A DNA stretch of 64,000 nucleotides from Bacillus sp. REN16 (lineage in GTDB: Bacteria; Bacillota; Bacilli; Bacillales; Bacillaceae_L): positions 124,001-188,000 of the forward strand of contig NZ_JAJFZK010000001.1 of NCBI RefSeq assembly GCF_020731355.1, in the 5' to 3' direction. The notes under the pieces were generated by a model, which saw nothing but the letters and a program-made list of their open reading frames with translations, was not told the DNA's origin and did no database searches. Below, one piece after another: positions 16,241-25,688 of the stretch (position 1 is the first letter of the stretch; every line of letters starts with the position of its first letter). A program made the translations under genes and the position numbers.

Positions 16241-16274
16241 GATTATTTACGGAACTTTGAAATTGAAATAGATT
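16241..16274 (+). promoter_or_regulatory. Pectin-locus promoter box 1 (first binding protein)
   Basis: GATTATTTAC (16241-16250), 18 bp, then TAGATT (16269-16274), 31 bp before the TTG start. Same box and spacing as at 17981, 20995, 32535 (minus) and 32618. Confidence 0.65.
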
Positions 16275-16305
16275 AGGAGGCAATACGAATAGGAGGTATT
16301 TAGTT

Positions 16306-17814
16306 TTGAAAAATAGTAAAAGGAAGCTTTTAGGTTTGTCTCTTGCATTATTGCTTGGAGCTGGTGGATTAGCTGGTTGTGCAAGCTCAGATGCTTCAGA
16401 AAAAATAGATTCAGCAGGGAAATCGAGATTTACAATTATGGCAAATCTTTATACCCCAGAAGTGCCATCTGATAAGCTGGAAAAGTTGCTTGAAGAGAAG
16501 ACAGGTGTTGATATAACCATTCAATGGACACCGGATACGAGTTATGAAGAGAAACTAAACACAGCATTTGCAACGGAAACCTTACCCGAGGCAGTATTCC
16601 TTAAGAACCAAACAACCTTTATTCAATTTAAAGAGGCAATACGCGATGAACAATTCTGGGAAATCGGTCCCTATTTAAGTGAATTTCCGAATTTAAGCAA
16701 GTTAAATGAACAAATTATTGAAAATACCGCAGTCGATGGGAAAGTCTATTCCTTATATCAAGGAAGACCATTATCTCGCCAAGGGTTAATTTATCGTAAA
16801 GATTGGGCGGATAATTTAGGCTTTGAAGCCCCAAAATCAATTGATGATGTGTATGAAATGGCTCGAGCCTTTACCGAAGAAGACCCTGATGGAAACGGGA
16901 AAAACGATACATTCGGAATCACAGATCGTGCAGATCTATCCTATGGTGCATTTAAAACAGTAGCATCATGGTTTGGAACTCCAAACGGCTGGGGAGAAAA
17001 AGATGGACAACTTCTTCCAGAATTTATGTTTAAAGAGTATACGGACACAATGGATTATATTAAAAAGTTACGTGACAATGGCTATATTAATCAGGATTTC
17101 CCTGTAACAAGTAAAGAAGATCAACAAGCATTTTTTAAAAATGGAACTGCCGGGATGTATATTGGCTCAATGGCTGATGTAGTAAGTCTTCATAAGGATG
17201 CAGTAACACTAAATCCAGATATCGAGTTTGATGTTCATAATAAAATTGCAGGGCCGAATGGTGAATATGGAATTTGGGCAATCCCGGGGTACGGAAATGT
17301 CGTATTGTTCCCTAAATCTGCTGTGAAATCTGAAGAACAATTAAAAGAAATCCTTGGATTCTTTGATAAACTGGCAACTCCAGAAATCGCAAACTTGATT
17401 TTCTGGGGAATTGAAGGTGAGCATTATACGGTTCAAGAGGGTAGGGCACTTACTTCAGAAGATACTGAATTAACAACTAGAGAGGTAAAACCATATCAGT
17501 CTTTGGAAATCGGTGAACCTAAGACAAATGGCAGATATGAAGGTGTCTTCACATTGCCTGCTAAGGAAAAGGCTGAAAAATTAATTCTAGACAATGAAAA
17601 TTATTTAATTCACGATCCTACTGTTCCGCTTGATTCTGCAACATTTGCCGAAAGAGGAGAACTCTTAAACCAGAAAATAAATGATGCAACCTATCAATAT
17701 ATACTAGGTGACCTGGACATAGCTGGTTTTGAAAAAGTGATTGAAGATTGGAAGAAATCAGGTGGGAATGACGTAATTAAAGAATTTAATGAGTCATATC
17801 AAAAAACGAAATAA
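16306..17814 (+). CDS. Sugar ABC transporter substrate-binding lipoprotein (LplA-like), copy 1
   Basis: A 502-residue extracellular solute-binding lipoprotein for a carbohydrate ABC importer. Signal peptide with lipobox LAGC, acylated Cys at residue 25. A calcium-type loop DPDGNGKND sits in the first third, as in other large oligosaccharide-binding proteins. Start TTG 16306 with AGGAGG nine bases before. It is about 80-85% identical by eye to the next gene over the mature part; the linkers after the lipid anchor differ. Location beside permeases and pectin enzymes suggests rhamnogalacturonan or pectin oligosaccharides as ligand (inference). Confidence 0.9.
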   Translation: MKNSKRKLLGLSLALLLGAGGLAGCASSDASEKIDSAGKSRFTIMANLYTPEVPSDKLEKLLEEKTGVDITIQWTPDTSYEEKLNTAFATETLPEAVFLKNQTTFIQFKEAIRDEQFWEIGPYLSEFPNLSKLNEQIIENTAVDGKVYSLYQGRPLSRQGLIYRKDWADNLGFEAPKSIDDVYEMARAFTEEDPDGNGKNDTFGITDRADLSYGAFKTVASWFGTPNGWGEKDGQLLPEFMFKEYTDTMDYIKKLRDNGYINQDFPVTSKEDQQAFFKNGTAGMYIGSMADVVSLHKDAVTLNPDIEFDVHNKIAGPNGEYGIWAIPGYGNVVLFPKSAVKSEEQLKEILGFFDKLATPEIANLIFWGIEGEHYTVQEGRALTSEDTELTTREVKPYQSLEIGEPKTNGRYEGVFTLPAKEKAEKLILDNENYLIHDPTVPLDSATFAERGELLNQKINDATYQYILGDLDIAGFEKVIEDWKKSGGNDVIKEFNESYQKTK

Positions 17815-17825
17815 GAAAGCACCTT

Positions 17826-17865
17826 CTAAAAGGGTGGAGGCGTTTAATTGTCTTCACCCTTTTAG
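17826..17865 (+). other. Intergenic hairpin between the two binding-protein genes
   Basis: CTAAAAGGGTG (17826-17836) pairs perfectly with CACCCTTTTAG (17855-17865). No U-tract follows, so it may stabilise the 3' end of the first mRNA rather than terminate it efficiently. Confidence 0.6.
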
Positions 17866-17933
17866 CGGTTTGTCACTTAACGAAAGATTTGAAACTTTTC
17901 GTAAATGTGATAATCATTTTCTTACAACCACCA

Positions 17934-17949
17934 TTGAAAGTGCTTTCAA
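17934..17949 (+). promoter_or_regulatory. Putative cre (CcpA) site before the second binding protein
   Basis: TTGAAAGTGCTTTCAA is a perfect 7-bp inverted repeat and fits the catabolite-responsive element pattern TGAAARCGYTTTCA with one change. It lies 32 bp upstream of promoter box 2. Confidence 0.65.
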
Positions 17950-17980
17950 AGCCGTTGTTAAAGGGGATATGTGAGAATTT

Positions 17981-18014
17981 GATTATTCACATCATCATAT
18001 CATGGAGATAAATT
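17981..18014 (+). promoter_or_regulatory. Pectin-locus promoter box 2 (second binding protein)
   Basis: GATTATTCAC (17981-17990), 18 bp, TAAATT (18009-18014), 37 bp before the TTG start codon. Confidence 0.65.
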
Positions 18015-18051
18015 TAAGGTGCACCACAAAAAATAAATAGGGGGAATTACT

Positions 18052-19578
18052 TTGAAGAAAAGTAAAAAGTTTTTAGGCTTATCCCTAGCTTTAATGTTAG
18101 GGATTGGCGGCCTTGCAGCTTGTTCTAATGAAAGCGCTTCAGGGAACAAGGATTCTGAAAAGCCAAAAGAGCAAAAAGAGGAGAAAGTTAGTTTTACAAT
18201 TATGGCTAACCTTCATACACCTGAAGTTCCATCTGACAAAATTGAGAAGCTATTAGAGGAAAAAACAGGTGTTGATCTAAAGATTCAGTGGACCCCAGAT
18301 ACTAGCTATGAGGAAAAACTGAACACAGCATTTGCAACAGAAACATTACCAGAAGCAGTATTTTTGAAAAACCAAACCACTTTTATTCAATTTAAAGAAG
18401 CAATTCGTGATGGGCAATTCTGGGAAATCGGACCATACTTAGACGAGTTTCCAAATCTAAGCAAATTAAATGAACAAATTTTAGCAAACACAGCGGTTGA
18501 TGGAAAAATCTATTCAATTTATCAAGGAAGACCTCTATCACGCCAAGGTTTAATTTATAGAAAAGACTGGGCAGAAAAATTAGGTTTAGGTACTCCTGAA
18601 ACAACTGAAGATATCTATGCGATGGCTAAAGCGTTTACTGAAGAGGATCCTGACGGAAACGGAAAAGACGATACATTTGGTCTTACTGACCGCGCCGATT
18701 TAGCTTATGGTGCATTTGATACTGTCGCATCATGGTTTGGGTCTCCAAATGGATGGGGAGAGAAAGACGGCGAGTTACAACCAAGATTTATGTTCGATGA
18801 ATTTTTCCAAACAATGGATTTCTTTAAAGAGCTACGTGATAACGGATATATTAACCAAGACTTCCCGGTAACAAGTAAAGAAGATCAACAAGCATTCTTT
18901 AAAAATGGTACAGCTGGAATGTATATCGGTTCAATGGCGGACGTAGTAAGCTTGCATAAGGACGCAGTTCAATTAAACCCCGACATTGAGTATGACGTTC
19001 ATAACATGATTAAGGGACCTAATGGCGAATTTGGGGTATGGGCTATCCCTGGTTACGGAAACGTTGTGTTATTCCCTAAATCTGCTGTTAAAGATGAGGC
19101 GCAGTTAAAAGGAATTCTTGGTTTCTTTGATAAATTAATGACTCCTGAAGTTTCTAACCTCATTTTCTGGGGTATCGAAGGTGAGCACTATGAAGTTCAA
19201 GATGGTAGAGCTCTAGCCTTTGAGGACCAAGATTTAACAAACCGTGAAGTGAAACCATATCAAGCTCTTGAAATTGGCGAACCAAAGACAAACGGAAGAT
19301 ATGAAGGAGTATTTACATTACCTGCCAAGGAAAAAGCCGAAAACTTAATCCTTGATAATGAAAATTACTTAATCCATGACCCAACAGTTGCACTTGACTC
19401 TGAAACCTTTGCAGAAAAAGGCGAGCTTCTTAACCAAAAAATTACTGATGCAACTTATCAATATATCTTAGGTGATCTTGATAAAGCTGGCTTTGAGAAA
19501 GTCATTAATGATTGGAAGAAGTCTGGTGGAGACGATGTAATTAAAGAATTTAACGAGTCTAATAAAAAGTCTAAATAA
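18052..19578 (+). CDS. Sugar ABC transporter substrate-binding lipoprotein (LplA-like), copy 2
   Basis: A 508-residue paralogue of the preceding gene. Lipobox LAAC (Cys 24) is followed by a longer Lys/Glu-rich linker (SEKPKEQKEEK). It keeps the same calcium-type loop (DPDGNGKDD) and the block TSKEDQQAFFKNGTAGMYIG unchanged. Start TTG 18052 with GGGG eight bases earlier. It has its own promoter box and a cre-like site, unlike the first copy, so the two may be expressed at different levels or bind different oligosaccharide lengths. A strong terminator follows. Confidence 0.9.
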   Translation: MKKSKKFLGLSLALMLGIGGLAACSNESASGNKDSEKPKEQKEEKVSFTIMANLHTPEVPSDKIEKLLEEKTGVDLKIQWTPDTSYEEKLNTAFATETLPEAVFLKNQTTFIQFKEAIRDGQFWEIGPYLDEFPNLSKLNEQILANTAVDGKIYSIYQGRPLSRQGLIYRKDWAEKLGLGTPETTEDIYAMAKAFTEEDPDGNGKDDTFGLTDRADLAYGAFDTVASWFGSPNGWGEKDGELQPRFMFDEFFQTMDFFKELRDNGYINQDFPVTSKEDQQAFFKNGTAGMYIGSMADVVSLHKDAVQLNPDIEYDVHNMIKGPNGEFGVWAIPGYGNVVLFPKSAVKDEAQLKGILGFFDKLMTPEVSNLIFWGIEGEHYEVQDGRALAFEDQDLTNREVKPYQALEIGEPKTNGRYEGVFTLPAKEKAENLILDNENYLIHDPTVALDSETFAEKGELLNQKITDATYQYILGDLDKAGFEKVINDWKKSGGDDVIKEFNESNKKSK

Positions 19579-19601
19579 TCCATGAATCTTTGATGCTAAA
19601 A

Positions 19602-19637
19602 AATAAAAGGCTGTACTAATGCAGCCTTTTATTTAGT
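19602..19637 (+). terminator. Terminator of the second binding-protein gene
   Basis: AATAAAAGGCTG (19602-19613) and CAGCCTTTTATT (19622-19633) form a perfect 12-bp stem. Confidence 0.9.
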
Positions 19638-19700
19638 TCATAACAACAAATTTAACGAAATCTAATAATCTATTATTTGTATTTCAGGGATGTGTCCTAA

Positions 19701-20945
19701 ATGTTCCACATTGAAAAGGCAAGAAGATTAAATCAGCAAGCCGTCATTTCCCTTGTTAATCATGCAATTTACCAATTTGGAAATTCCATGTCGCTAATCT
19801 TTCTCAATATTTATCTATGGAGATTAACAAACAGTTTATTTATCAATGCCGTCTTCAATTTAATAGCACTACTTGCACAGGCTATCACAACATTCTCAAT
19901 CGGTAAATTCGCAAAGAGGAAAGGAAAGCTGCTCTCATATCGATTAGGTATTTTTATCACCGCCCTCTTTTATCTTTTAATTTTAATTGCCCAAGAAGAA
20001 ATTGTGACGTTCTATATTGGATTTGCCATTATGAAAGGTTTGTCTCAAGCCTTATATTGGTTGGGCTATTTTACGATTGTCCATGAAGTGTCAACAGATC
20101 AAAATCGACTCCGGGTTTTAGGATTAAATACAATTGTAATGAATGGTACAAATCTGTCGGGACCAGCAATTGCTGGATTTATCATCGGTTTATATTCAGG
20201 ATTTCAAGGCTATATGATTGTCTTCGGTGCAGCATTTGTAATGTTTGCGATTGCAGCAGTTGGAAGCATGAGGCTGAAAAAAGAGGAAAATCATCATACC
20301 TCCTATTACATGAAATATCTCCCTTTAATTTTCAAAAGGGAACCCAGGTTTAAGAAGTCCATGTTTGGATGGTTTATATTAGGGTTTCCACACGGAATAT
20401 TATCATTTATTCCATCAATCTTATTATATGAGATCTTTCTAAAAGAACAAACAGTTGCCAATTTAAATATCGTTTTCCTGTCGTTATCCATTGTATCAAG
20501 CTATTTAATTTCAAGATTCGCTCAGTCTGAAGGGACCGTGAAGTACTTGCAACTTTCAGCTGCAGGTTTTACGTTTTCGGCAGTATTTCTACTAACAGAT
20601 CTGTCAGCACTAACAGTTATTTTGTTTATGTCCATCTACTCGATTTTTAAGCCATTACAAGGGAATTCATATGAAGCTTTTTATTATAACATGATTGGCG
20701 AACTTCCATTAAAATCAAATTTCAGGACAGAAGCAGTTGTATTGCGGGAAACGATTATTAATTTAGGTAGAGGCTTTGGGATAATCATTTTCTTGATTTT
20801 TGTAAATGGTATTGAAGCAGAGAGTATTCCATTCGTTCTTTTTGCATTAGCGGTCGTACAATGGTTCATCCCATATTTAGCTGCAAATAAACAATCTTTA
20901 ACCACTAAAAATAGAAGTGGTCGGTATAATCATAATCTAAGATAA
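19701..20945 (+). CDS. MFS transporter
   Basis: A 414-residue major facilitator with about 12 hydrophobic helices and a charged central loop (SMRLKKEENHHTSYYMKYL). The loop after helix 2 has GKFAKRKGKL, an A-motif-like basic turn. It lies between the binding-protein genes and the permease operon but has a different promoter region. No substrate can be read from the sequence; sugar-acid or oligosaccharide uptake or drug export are all possible. Confidence 0.75.
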   Translation: MFHIEKARRLNQQAVISLVNHAIYQFGNSMSLIFLNIYLWRLTNSLFINAVFNLIALLAQAITTFSIGKFAKRKGKLLSYRLGIFITALFYLLILIAQEEIVTFYIGFAIMKGLSQALYWLGYFTIVHEVSTDQNRLRVLGLNTIVMNGTNLSGPAIAGFIIGLYSGFQGYMIVFGAAFVMFAIAAVGSMRLKKEENHHTSYYMKYLPLIFKREPRFKKSMFGWFILGFPHGILSFIPSILLYEIFLKEQTVANLNIVFLSLSIVSSYLISRFAQSEGTVKYLQLSAAGFTFSAVFLLTDLSALTVILFMSIYSIFKPLQGNSYEAFYYNMIGELPLKSNFRTEAVVLRETIINLGRGFGIIIFLIFVNGIEAESIPFVLFALAVVQWFIPYLAANKQSLTTKNRSGRYNHNLR

Positions 20946-20994
20946 TCGCTTAAAGCCTTTTACACTGCATAAATCACTAAGTATATGAAACATT

Positions 20995-21028
20995 GATTAT
21001 TTACAATATATAAAAAGATTTACAAAAT
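20995..21028 (+). promoter_or_regulatory. Pectin-locus promoter box 3 (permease operon)
   Basis: GATTATTTAC (20995-21004), 18 bp, CAAAAT (21023-21028). The preceding bases TT are shared with boxes 1 and 2 (TTGATTATTYAC). Confidence 0.62.
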
Positions 21029-21067
21029 ACAAGTATACCAAAATAAAAGATGAAGGGGATGATGAGG

Positions 21068-22057
21068 TTGAAGTCAGAAACAATTATTGAACAAAACAGT
21101 CATGTATCAAAACAAAAGGCAGTTATTAGTAATGATTTGCAGCGAAGCTTTAAAGCCGAAATAAAAAGGCGCTTATTCAAAAATAAGTTATTATATTTGA
21201 TGATCCTGCCAGGTTTATTGTACTTACTTATTTACAAATACGTTCCAATGCTGGGTCTAGTGATCTCATTCCAGGATTACAAACCATACCAGGGGATTTT
21301 AGGAAGTGATTGGGTAGGTTTTGAACACTTTACACGCCTCTTTACGGATTCGGACTTCTGGATGATTTTTAAAAATACACTTGTACTTTTTGGTTTGCAT
21401 ATTTTTATAGCATTTCCAATTCCGATTATTCTAGCATTGATGCTTAATGAGGTTAAAAATCTTTTCTTTAAACGGACAGTGCAATCGCTTATCTATATTC
21501 CACACTTTATGAGCTGGGTAATTATTGTTTCGATCAGCTTTGTTCTATTAACAATGGACGGCGGATTGATCAATGAACTATTAGTGAGTCTAGGAATGGA
21601 TAAAATTAACTTCTTAATGAATTCTGATTGGTTTAGACCGGTTTATATCATACAAGTTGTTTGGCAAAGTGCAGGTTGGGGAACAATCATTTATTTAGCC
21701 GCTATCTCTGGAGTTGACCCAGGGTTATATGAAGCAGCGAAAATGGACGGAGCAAGTAAATTACGTCAAATTTGGCATATTACATTACCTGCAATTCGAC
21801 CAGTTATCATCGTTCTTCTTATCTTAAAAATCGGTGATGTTTTGGAACTAGGTTTCGAGCATGTCTATCTATTATTAAATGCTTCAAACCGAAGGGTTGC
21901 TGAAATTTTTGATACGTATGTGTATGTAACTGGATTATTACAAGGGCAGTACAGCTATAGTACAGCTGTCGGCTTATTTAAGGGACTTGTTGGTTTAATC
22001 CTTGTTGTATTTGCAAATAGAATGGCTAAGAAATTTGGAGAAGAAGGTATTTATTAA
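21068..22057 (+). CDS. Carbohydrate ABC transporter permease (LplB/YteP type)
   Basis: A 329-residue permease of the binding-protein-dependent type with six helices. The EAA loop reads YEAAKMDGASKLRQIWHITL, the contact site for the ATPase. The N terminus has the sequence YKYVPMLGLVISFQDYKPY typical of LplB/YtePQ permeases for complex oligosaccharides. TTG 21068 is chosen because AAGGGG (21053-21058) lies nine bases before it; in-frame ATGs at 21050, 21059 and 21062 have worse spacing. Probable first gene of an operon reaching the GH43 gene. Confidence 0.9.
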   Translation: MKSETIIEQNSHVSKQKAVISNDLQRSFKAEIKRRLFKNKLLYLMILPGLLYLLIYKYVPMLGLVISFQDYKPYQGILGSDWVGFEHFTRLFTDSDFWMIFKNTLVLFGLHIFIAFPIPIILALMLNEVKNLFFKRTVQSLIYIPHFMSWVIIVSISFVLLTMDGGLINELLVSLGMDKINFLMNSDWFRPVYIIQVVWQSAGWGTIIYLAAISGVDPGLYEAAKMDGASKLRQIWHITLPAIRPVIIVLLILKIGDVLELGFEHVYLLLNASNRRVAEIFDTYVYVTGLLQGQYSYSTAVGLFKGLVGLILVVFANRMAKKFGEEGIY

Positions 22058-22078
22058 GATAAGAAAGGGAGTGAGAGT

Positions 22079-22954
22079 ATGGTTGGAGAAAAACAGTTCG
22101 GAAGCCGCTTCTTCCGTTTAGGAAATAATTTATTACTTGTTTTGATAGCACTTACAATGGTTCTTCCATTTATACATGTTATCGCAGCCTCATTTACTAC
22201 TAGTGCAGAGTTAGCTGATAAACGTTTTGTCTTATTTCCAACTGTATTTAGTTTAGATGCCTATAAATATATTTTCTCAACAAATACAATATTTAAGGCA
22301 TTATTCGTTTCAATTGGAGTTACACTCATCGGTACATTATGGAGTATGTTCATTTCATTATTAACAGCTTATGGGTTGTCACGTAAGGACCTAATTGGCA
22401 GAAGACAAATCTTGTTTTTATTCGTATTCACCATGCTATTTAGTGGTGGAATGATTCCTACTTTCTTAATTGTCAAAGAAACTGGTTTACTAGATAGCTA
22501 TGCAGCATTAATTGTACCAGTCACAATTAACGTATTTAATATGATCATATTACGAAGCTTTATCATGGGATTACCTGAAGGATTAATAGAGTCAGCTAAA
22601 ATTGATGGCTGTAACGACTTTGGAGTTCTATTTAGAATTGTTATGCCTATTTCAAAGCCAGCCTTAGCAACCGTATCCTTATTCTATGCAGTTGCATACT
22701 GGAACACATATATGCATGCAATCCTATATATCAATGATGCAGCAAAATGGCCAATTCAAGTTTTACTTAGGCAAATTGTTGTCCTTGCGAGTGGACTTAG
22801 CTACGATAGCTCAGAATTCACCAATATTCCGCCGCCAGATATTACAATCAAAATGGCAGTAATCGTTGTTGCCACAATTCCTGTATTAATGGTATATCCA
22901 TTCCTGCAAAAATACTTCACAAAAGGGGCTATGCTTGGCTCAATGAAGGAGTAG
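22079..22954 (+). CDS. Carbohydrate ABC transporter permease (LplC/YtcP type)
   Basis: A 291-residue second permease subunit with six helices and the EAA-type loop ESAKIDGCNDFGVLFRIVMP. It ends with the family's KGAMLGSMKE tail. It follows the first permease by 21 bp with a clear AAAGGGAGTGAG ribosome binding site. No ATPase gene occurs in the locus; in B. subtilis comparable importers borrow the shared ATPase MsmX, and that is my expectation here. Confidence 0.92.
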   Translation: MVGEKQFGSRFFRLGNNLLLVLIALTMVLPFIHVIAASFTTSAELADKRFVLFPTVFSLDAYKYIFSTNTIFKALFVSIGVTLIGTLWSMFISLLTAYGLSRKDLIGRRQILFLFVFTMLFSGGMIPTFLIVKETGLLDSYAALIVPVTINVFNMIILRSFIMGLPEGLIESAKIDGCNDFGVLFRIVMPISKPALATVSLFYAVAYWNTYMHAILYINDAAKWPIQVLLRQIVVLASGLSYDSSEFTNIPPPDITIKMAVIVVATIPVLMVYPFLQKYFTKGAMLGSMKE

Positions 22955-22999
22955 TTTTATAGGATTATAGGAAAAATGAAATAGGGAGGAGAGCTGCAG

Positions 23000-24115
23000 A
23001 TGGATTTTACCAATTCCTTTGAGAAATTAGATTCTCTATTTAATGGATTTTTTGAATGGCTGGCAGGTCAATATGATCCGATTACAGGCGGTTTCTATTA
23101 TGCAAATAGCTCTGTTTCTGATAGCTCCTTTACACCTGATATCGAATCAACTGCTCAAGCCATAAACATTTTATCGCGAAATGAATTACTTACTAAAATG
23201 CCCGTAGAATTACGGGCAAAATTTATTTCTTTTTTTCAACGAAAACAAGACCCGGAAACAGGGTTTTTTCTAGATGAAAACCCACATATGAAAGATGATG
23301 AAGTAATGGTAAGCAGAGCCTTCAATTATTCTTTTAACTCTTTATCCCGTTTAGGTGGTTCACCTTTATATCAATCACCTGTTGAACTTCATCAAGCACC
23401 CCATTTCGTAAATTCTGAAGAAGAATATGTAGAGAAGTGGAAAAGCATTAGCTTGGTAAATAGTTGGCGTGGCTGTGATTTATTAGCATCATCATGTATG
23501 TATATTGGGCAGATGAATCAAGAGAAACAGGAAAAAATGGTTAAAAGGGCTGTAGAGTACCTTGAAGGTATTCAAGATCCACAAACAGGTCTTTGGGGTG
23601 AAGGAAGCATGTATGTCCGGATCTCAGGGACCTTTAAGCTTCATACCTTCTATCATAAGTTCGGAGAACCGATGCCGCGAGTTGATAAGATGTATCAAAG
23701 TATTCTTCACTGTTTACGTACAGAAACAGCTAAAGATATGTGTTACATTCGAAATCCGATTGATTTATTATCCTATATCAATCTGAAAATACCGAATCAC
23801 GAACTTGAAGAAATTATTCAAATTACGGTAGATAATATCGAAAAACTAAAACGCACTGATGGTGGTTTTTCAAGGGAAATTAAGAATTCACCGACAGCAC
23901 CAAATGTCGCACAGGTTAAATCTGATGAGTTTTATCCTAATATGCCTGTTGCCGTTCCTTTAGGTAAGGGCTTATACGAAGGGGATATGAATGCCGGTAC
24001 TCAGGCAACCTTGATTCGATTGCAATTACATAAATTAGCTGGAAAAACGGCAATTCCCATTAAGGGCTCAGAGAATTTTTATGAACTCGTAGAAAGTAAA
24101 TTACAAGAAAAATAG
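23000..24115 (+). CDS. Uncharacterised protein with helical-toroid-like repeats, candidate carbohydrate-active enzyme
   Basis: A 371-residue cytoplasmic protein (no signal peptide) that I do not recognise. Recurrent turns DPITGGFYY (26-34), QDPETGFFLD (83-92), QDPQTGLWGE (192-201) and TDGGFSREI (near 290) separate helical segments, the layout of alpha/alpha-toroid folds (prenyltransferase-like, GH105/GH88 or polysaccharide lyase type). Conserved-looking polar stretches are WRGCDLLASSC, ISGTFKLHTFYHKFG and EGDMNAGTQATL. It stands between the permeases and GH28 in one operon, so it probably acts on the imported oligosaccharide. Function is open. Confidence 0.7.
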   Translation: MDFTNSFEKLDSLFNGFFEWLAGQYDPITGGFYYANSSVSDSSFTPDIESTAQAINILSRNELLTKMPVELRAKFISFFQRKQDPETGFFLDENPHMKDDEVMVSRAFNYSFNSLSRLGGSPLYQSPVELHQAPHFVNSEEEYVEKWKSISLVNSWRGCDLLASSCMYIGQMNQEKQEKMVKRAVEYLEGIQDPQTGLWGEGSMYVRISGTFKLHTFYHKFGEPMPRVDKMYQSILHCLRTETAKDMCYIRNPIDLLSYINLKIPNHELEEIIQITVDNIEKLKRTDGGFSREIKNSPTAPNVAQVKSDEFYPNMPVAVPLGKGLYEGDMNAGTQATLIRLQLHKLAGKTAIPIKGSENFYELVESKLQEK

Positions 24116-24139
24116 CAAATAATTGTTGGAGGGATTGGA

Positions 24140-25651
24140 ATGGCGTTTTTAGACATCACACAATTAGGAGCAAATGGAGATAACAGGACAGATCATACAG
24201 AGATTTTTGCTCAAGCAATTAATAGGACGGCCGAAAATGGAGGGGGAACTGTTTTTATACCGGCTGGAACGTATCTAACAGGACCGATCGTGCTTAAAAG
24301 CAATATCACCCTTTACCTAGAAGCAGGTGCAACAATTAGGTTTTATGATGAATTTGATCGTTACCAACCGGTTAAAACTCGCTGGTCTGGGTATGAATGC
24401 TATGGTTATTCACCATTACTTTTTGGAGAAAATCTCCACAATGTCGCAATTAAGGGAGAGGGTTCCTTTGATGGGCAAGGAAAAGCATGGTGGTTGATTA
24501 ATAGACAGCTCCGTAAAAATAGTACAGCCTACTCTTCAAAAACGACTGAACGAATTGGCGTACTTAATCAAGATTTCATGGAACCCCTTGAAACCAATCT
24601 AGTTGAATGGGATTCACAATTCTTACGTCCACCTTTATTCCAATTGTTAAATTGTAAGCATGTCACAATTGAAGGTGTCACCTTAAAAAATTCACCATTT
24701 TGGAATACACATCTCGTATATTGCGACCATGTCACCGTTCATAATGTAACCTTTGAAAATCCGGCAGACACCCCAAATGGTGACGGATTTGACATCGATT
24801 CTTGTTCAAATGTACGTGTTTCTGATTGCCACTTCGCTGTTGGAGATGACTGTCTTGTCTTAAAATCGGGAATTAATGAAGACGGAAGAAGAGTAGGAAA
24901 ACCAACGGAAAATGTAGTTGTAACAAACTGTACAATGCATCATGGGCATGGAGGAATCGTTCTAGGATCCGAGATGTCTGGTGGAATAAAAAATGTCACG
25001 ATATCCAATTGTACATTTATAGGAACAGACCGTGGGGTACGTATAAAAACAAACCGTGAGCGCGGCGGATACGTGAAAAATATCCTTGTGAACAATATTT
25101 ATATGGAAGATGTATTATGTCCAATTGCTATTAATTCGTTTTATAGGCATGGTGTGAATGAGAAAGACCCGGCAGTAAATAGTCTTAAGAAACAGCCAAT
25201 CACAGAAAAGACACCAGAAATTGAACATATCCAAATTAGTAATATCACAGCTAAAAACTGCCTGGCAGCTGCTGGGTTTATCTACGGTTTGCCTGAACAG
25301 CCGATCCGCGATATTTCAATTCATCATTCTCAAATTGAAATGACCCTAGACCCGAATGAAGAGGGTGGAGAACCGGACATGGTTCAAGAAGAATTAGTAA
25401 TGGCTGGAGCAGGAATCTTCGGAAAATATATATCCAATTTGGATATCCATCATGTACGCGTAGAGACTCGCCAAGGTGCAGGACTGCAAATAGAGGATAG
25501 CGAGTATGTTAATATTGATCATTTTTCAATGAGAAACCAACATGACGCTACACCAACAGTCATTTTACAAAATGTCCAAAATAAAAATATTGATGGCAAT
25601 AAGTATTTAAAATTTGAAGAGCCTTTGAATATTTTAAAACAGGATTTATAA
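24140..25651 (+). CDS. Glycoside hydrolase family 28 (polygalacturonase-like)
   Basis: A 503-residue right-handed beta-helix enzyme that hydrolyses alpha-1,4-galacturonosyl (or rhamnogalacturonan) links. Family-28 active-site motifs are in order: NGDGFD (213-218, D215), VGDDCLVLKSG (D236/D237), GHGGIVLGSE (H270) and GVRIKT (R301/K303). No signal peptide, so it should act on imported oligosaccharides; exo-action on short chains is therefore likely. A good GGAGGG site precedes the ATG by eight bases. Confidence 0.93.
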   Translation: MAFLDITQLGANGDNRTDHTEIFAQAINRTAENGGGTVFIPAGTYLTGPIVLKSNITLYLEAGATIRFYDEFDRYQPVKTRWSGYECYGYSPLLFGENLHNVAIKGEGSFDGQGKAWWLINRQLRKNSTAYSSKTTERIGVLNQDFMEPLETNLVEWDSQFLRPPLFQLLNCKHVTIEGVTLKNSPFWNTHLVYCDHVTVHNVTFENPADTPNGDGFDIDSCSNVRVSDCHFAVGDDCLVLKSGINEDGRRVGKPTENVVVTNCTMHHGHGGIVLGSEMSGGIKNVTISNCTFIGTDRGVRIKTNRERGGYVKNILVNNIYMEDVLCPIAINSFYRHGVNEKDPAVNSLKKQPITEKTPEIEHIQISNITAKNCLAAAGFIYGLPEQPIRDISIHHSQIEMTLDPNEEGGEPDMVQEELVMAGAGIFGKYISNLDIHHVRVETRQGAGLQIEDSEYVNIDHFSMRNQHDATPTVILQNVQNKNIDGNKYLKFEEPLNILKQDL

Positions 25652-25688
25652 CTTTGTTCGGACTGCTAAATATAATGGAGGGATTTAT

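Noticed and set aside
19701-20945. MFS gene as a dedicated pectin oligosaccharide transporter
   Set aside because: Location alone suggests it, but its upstream region lacks the shared promoter box and the sequence gives no substrate clue, so I left the function open.
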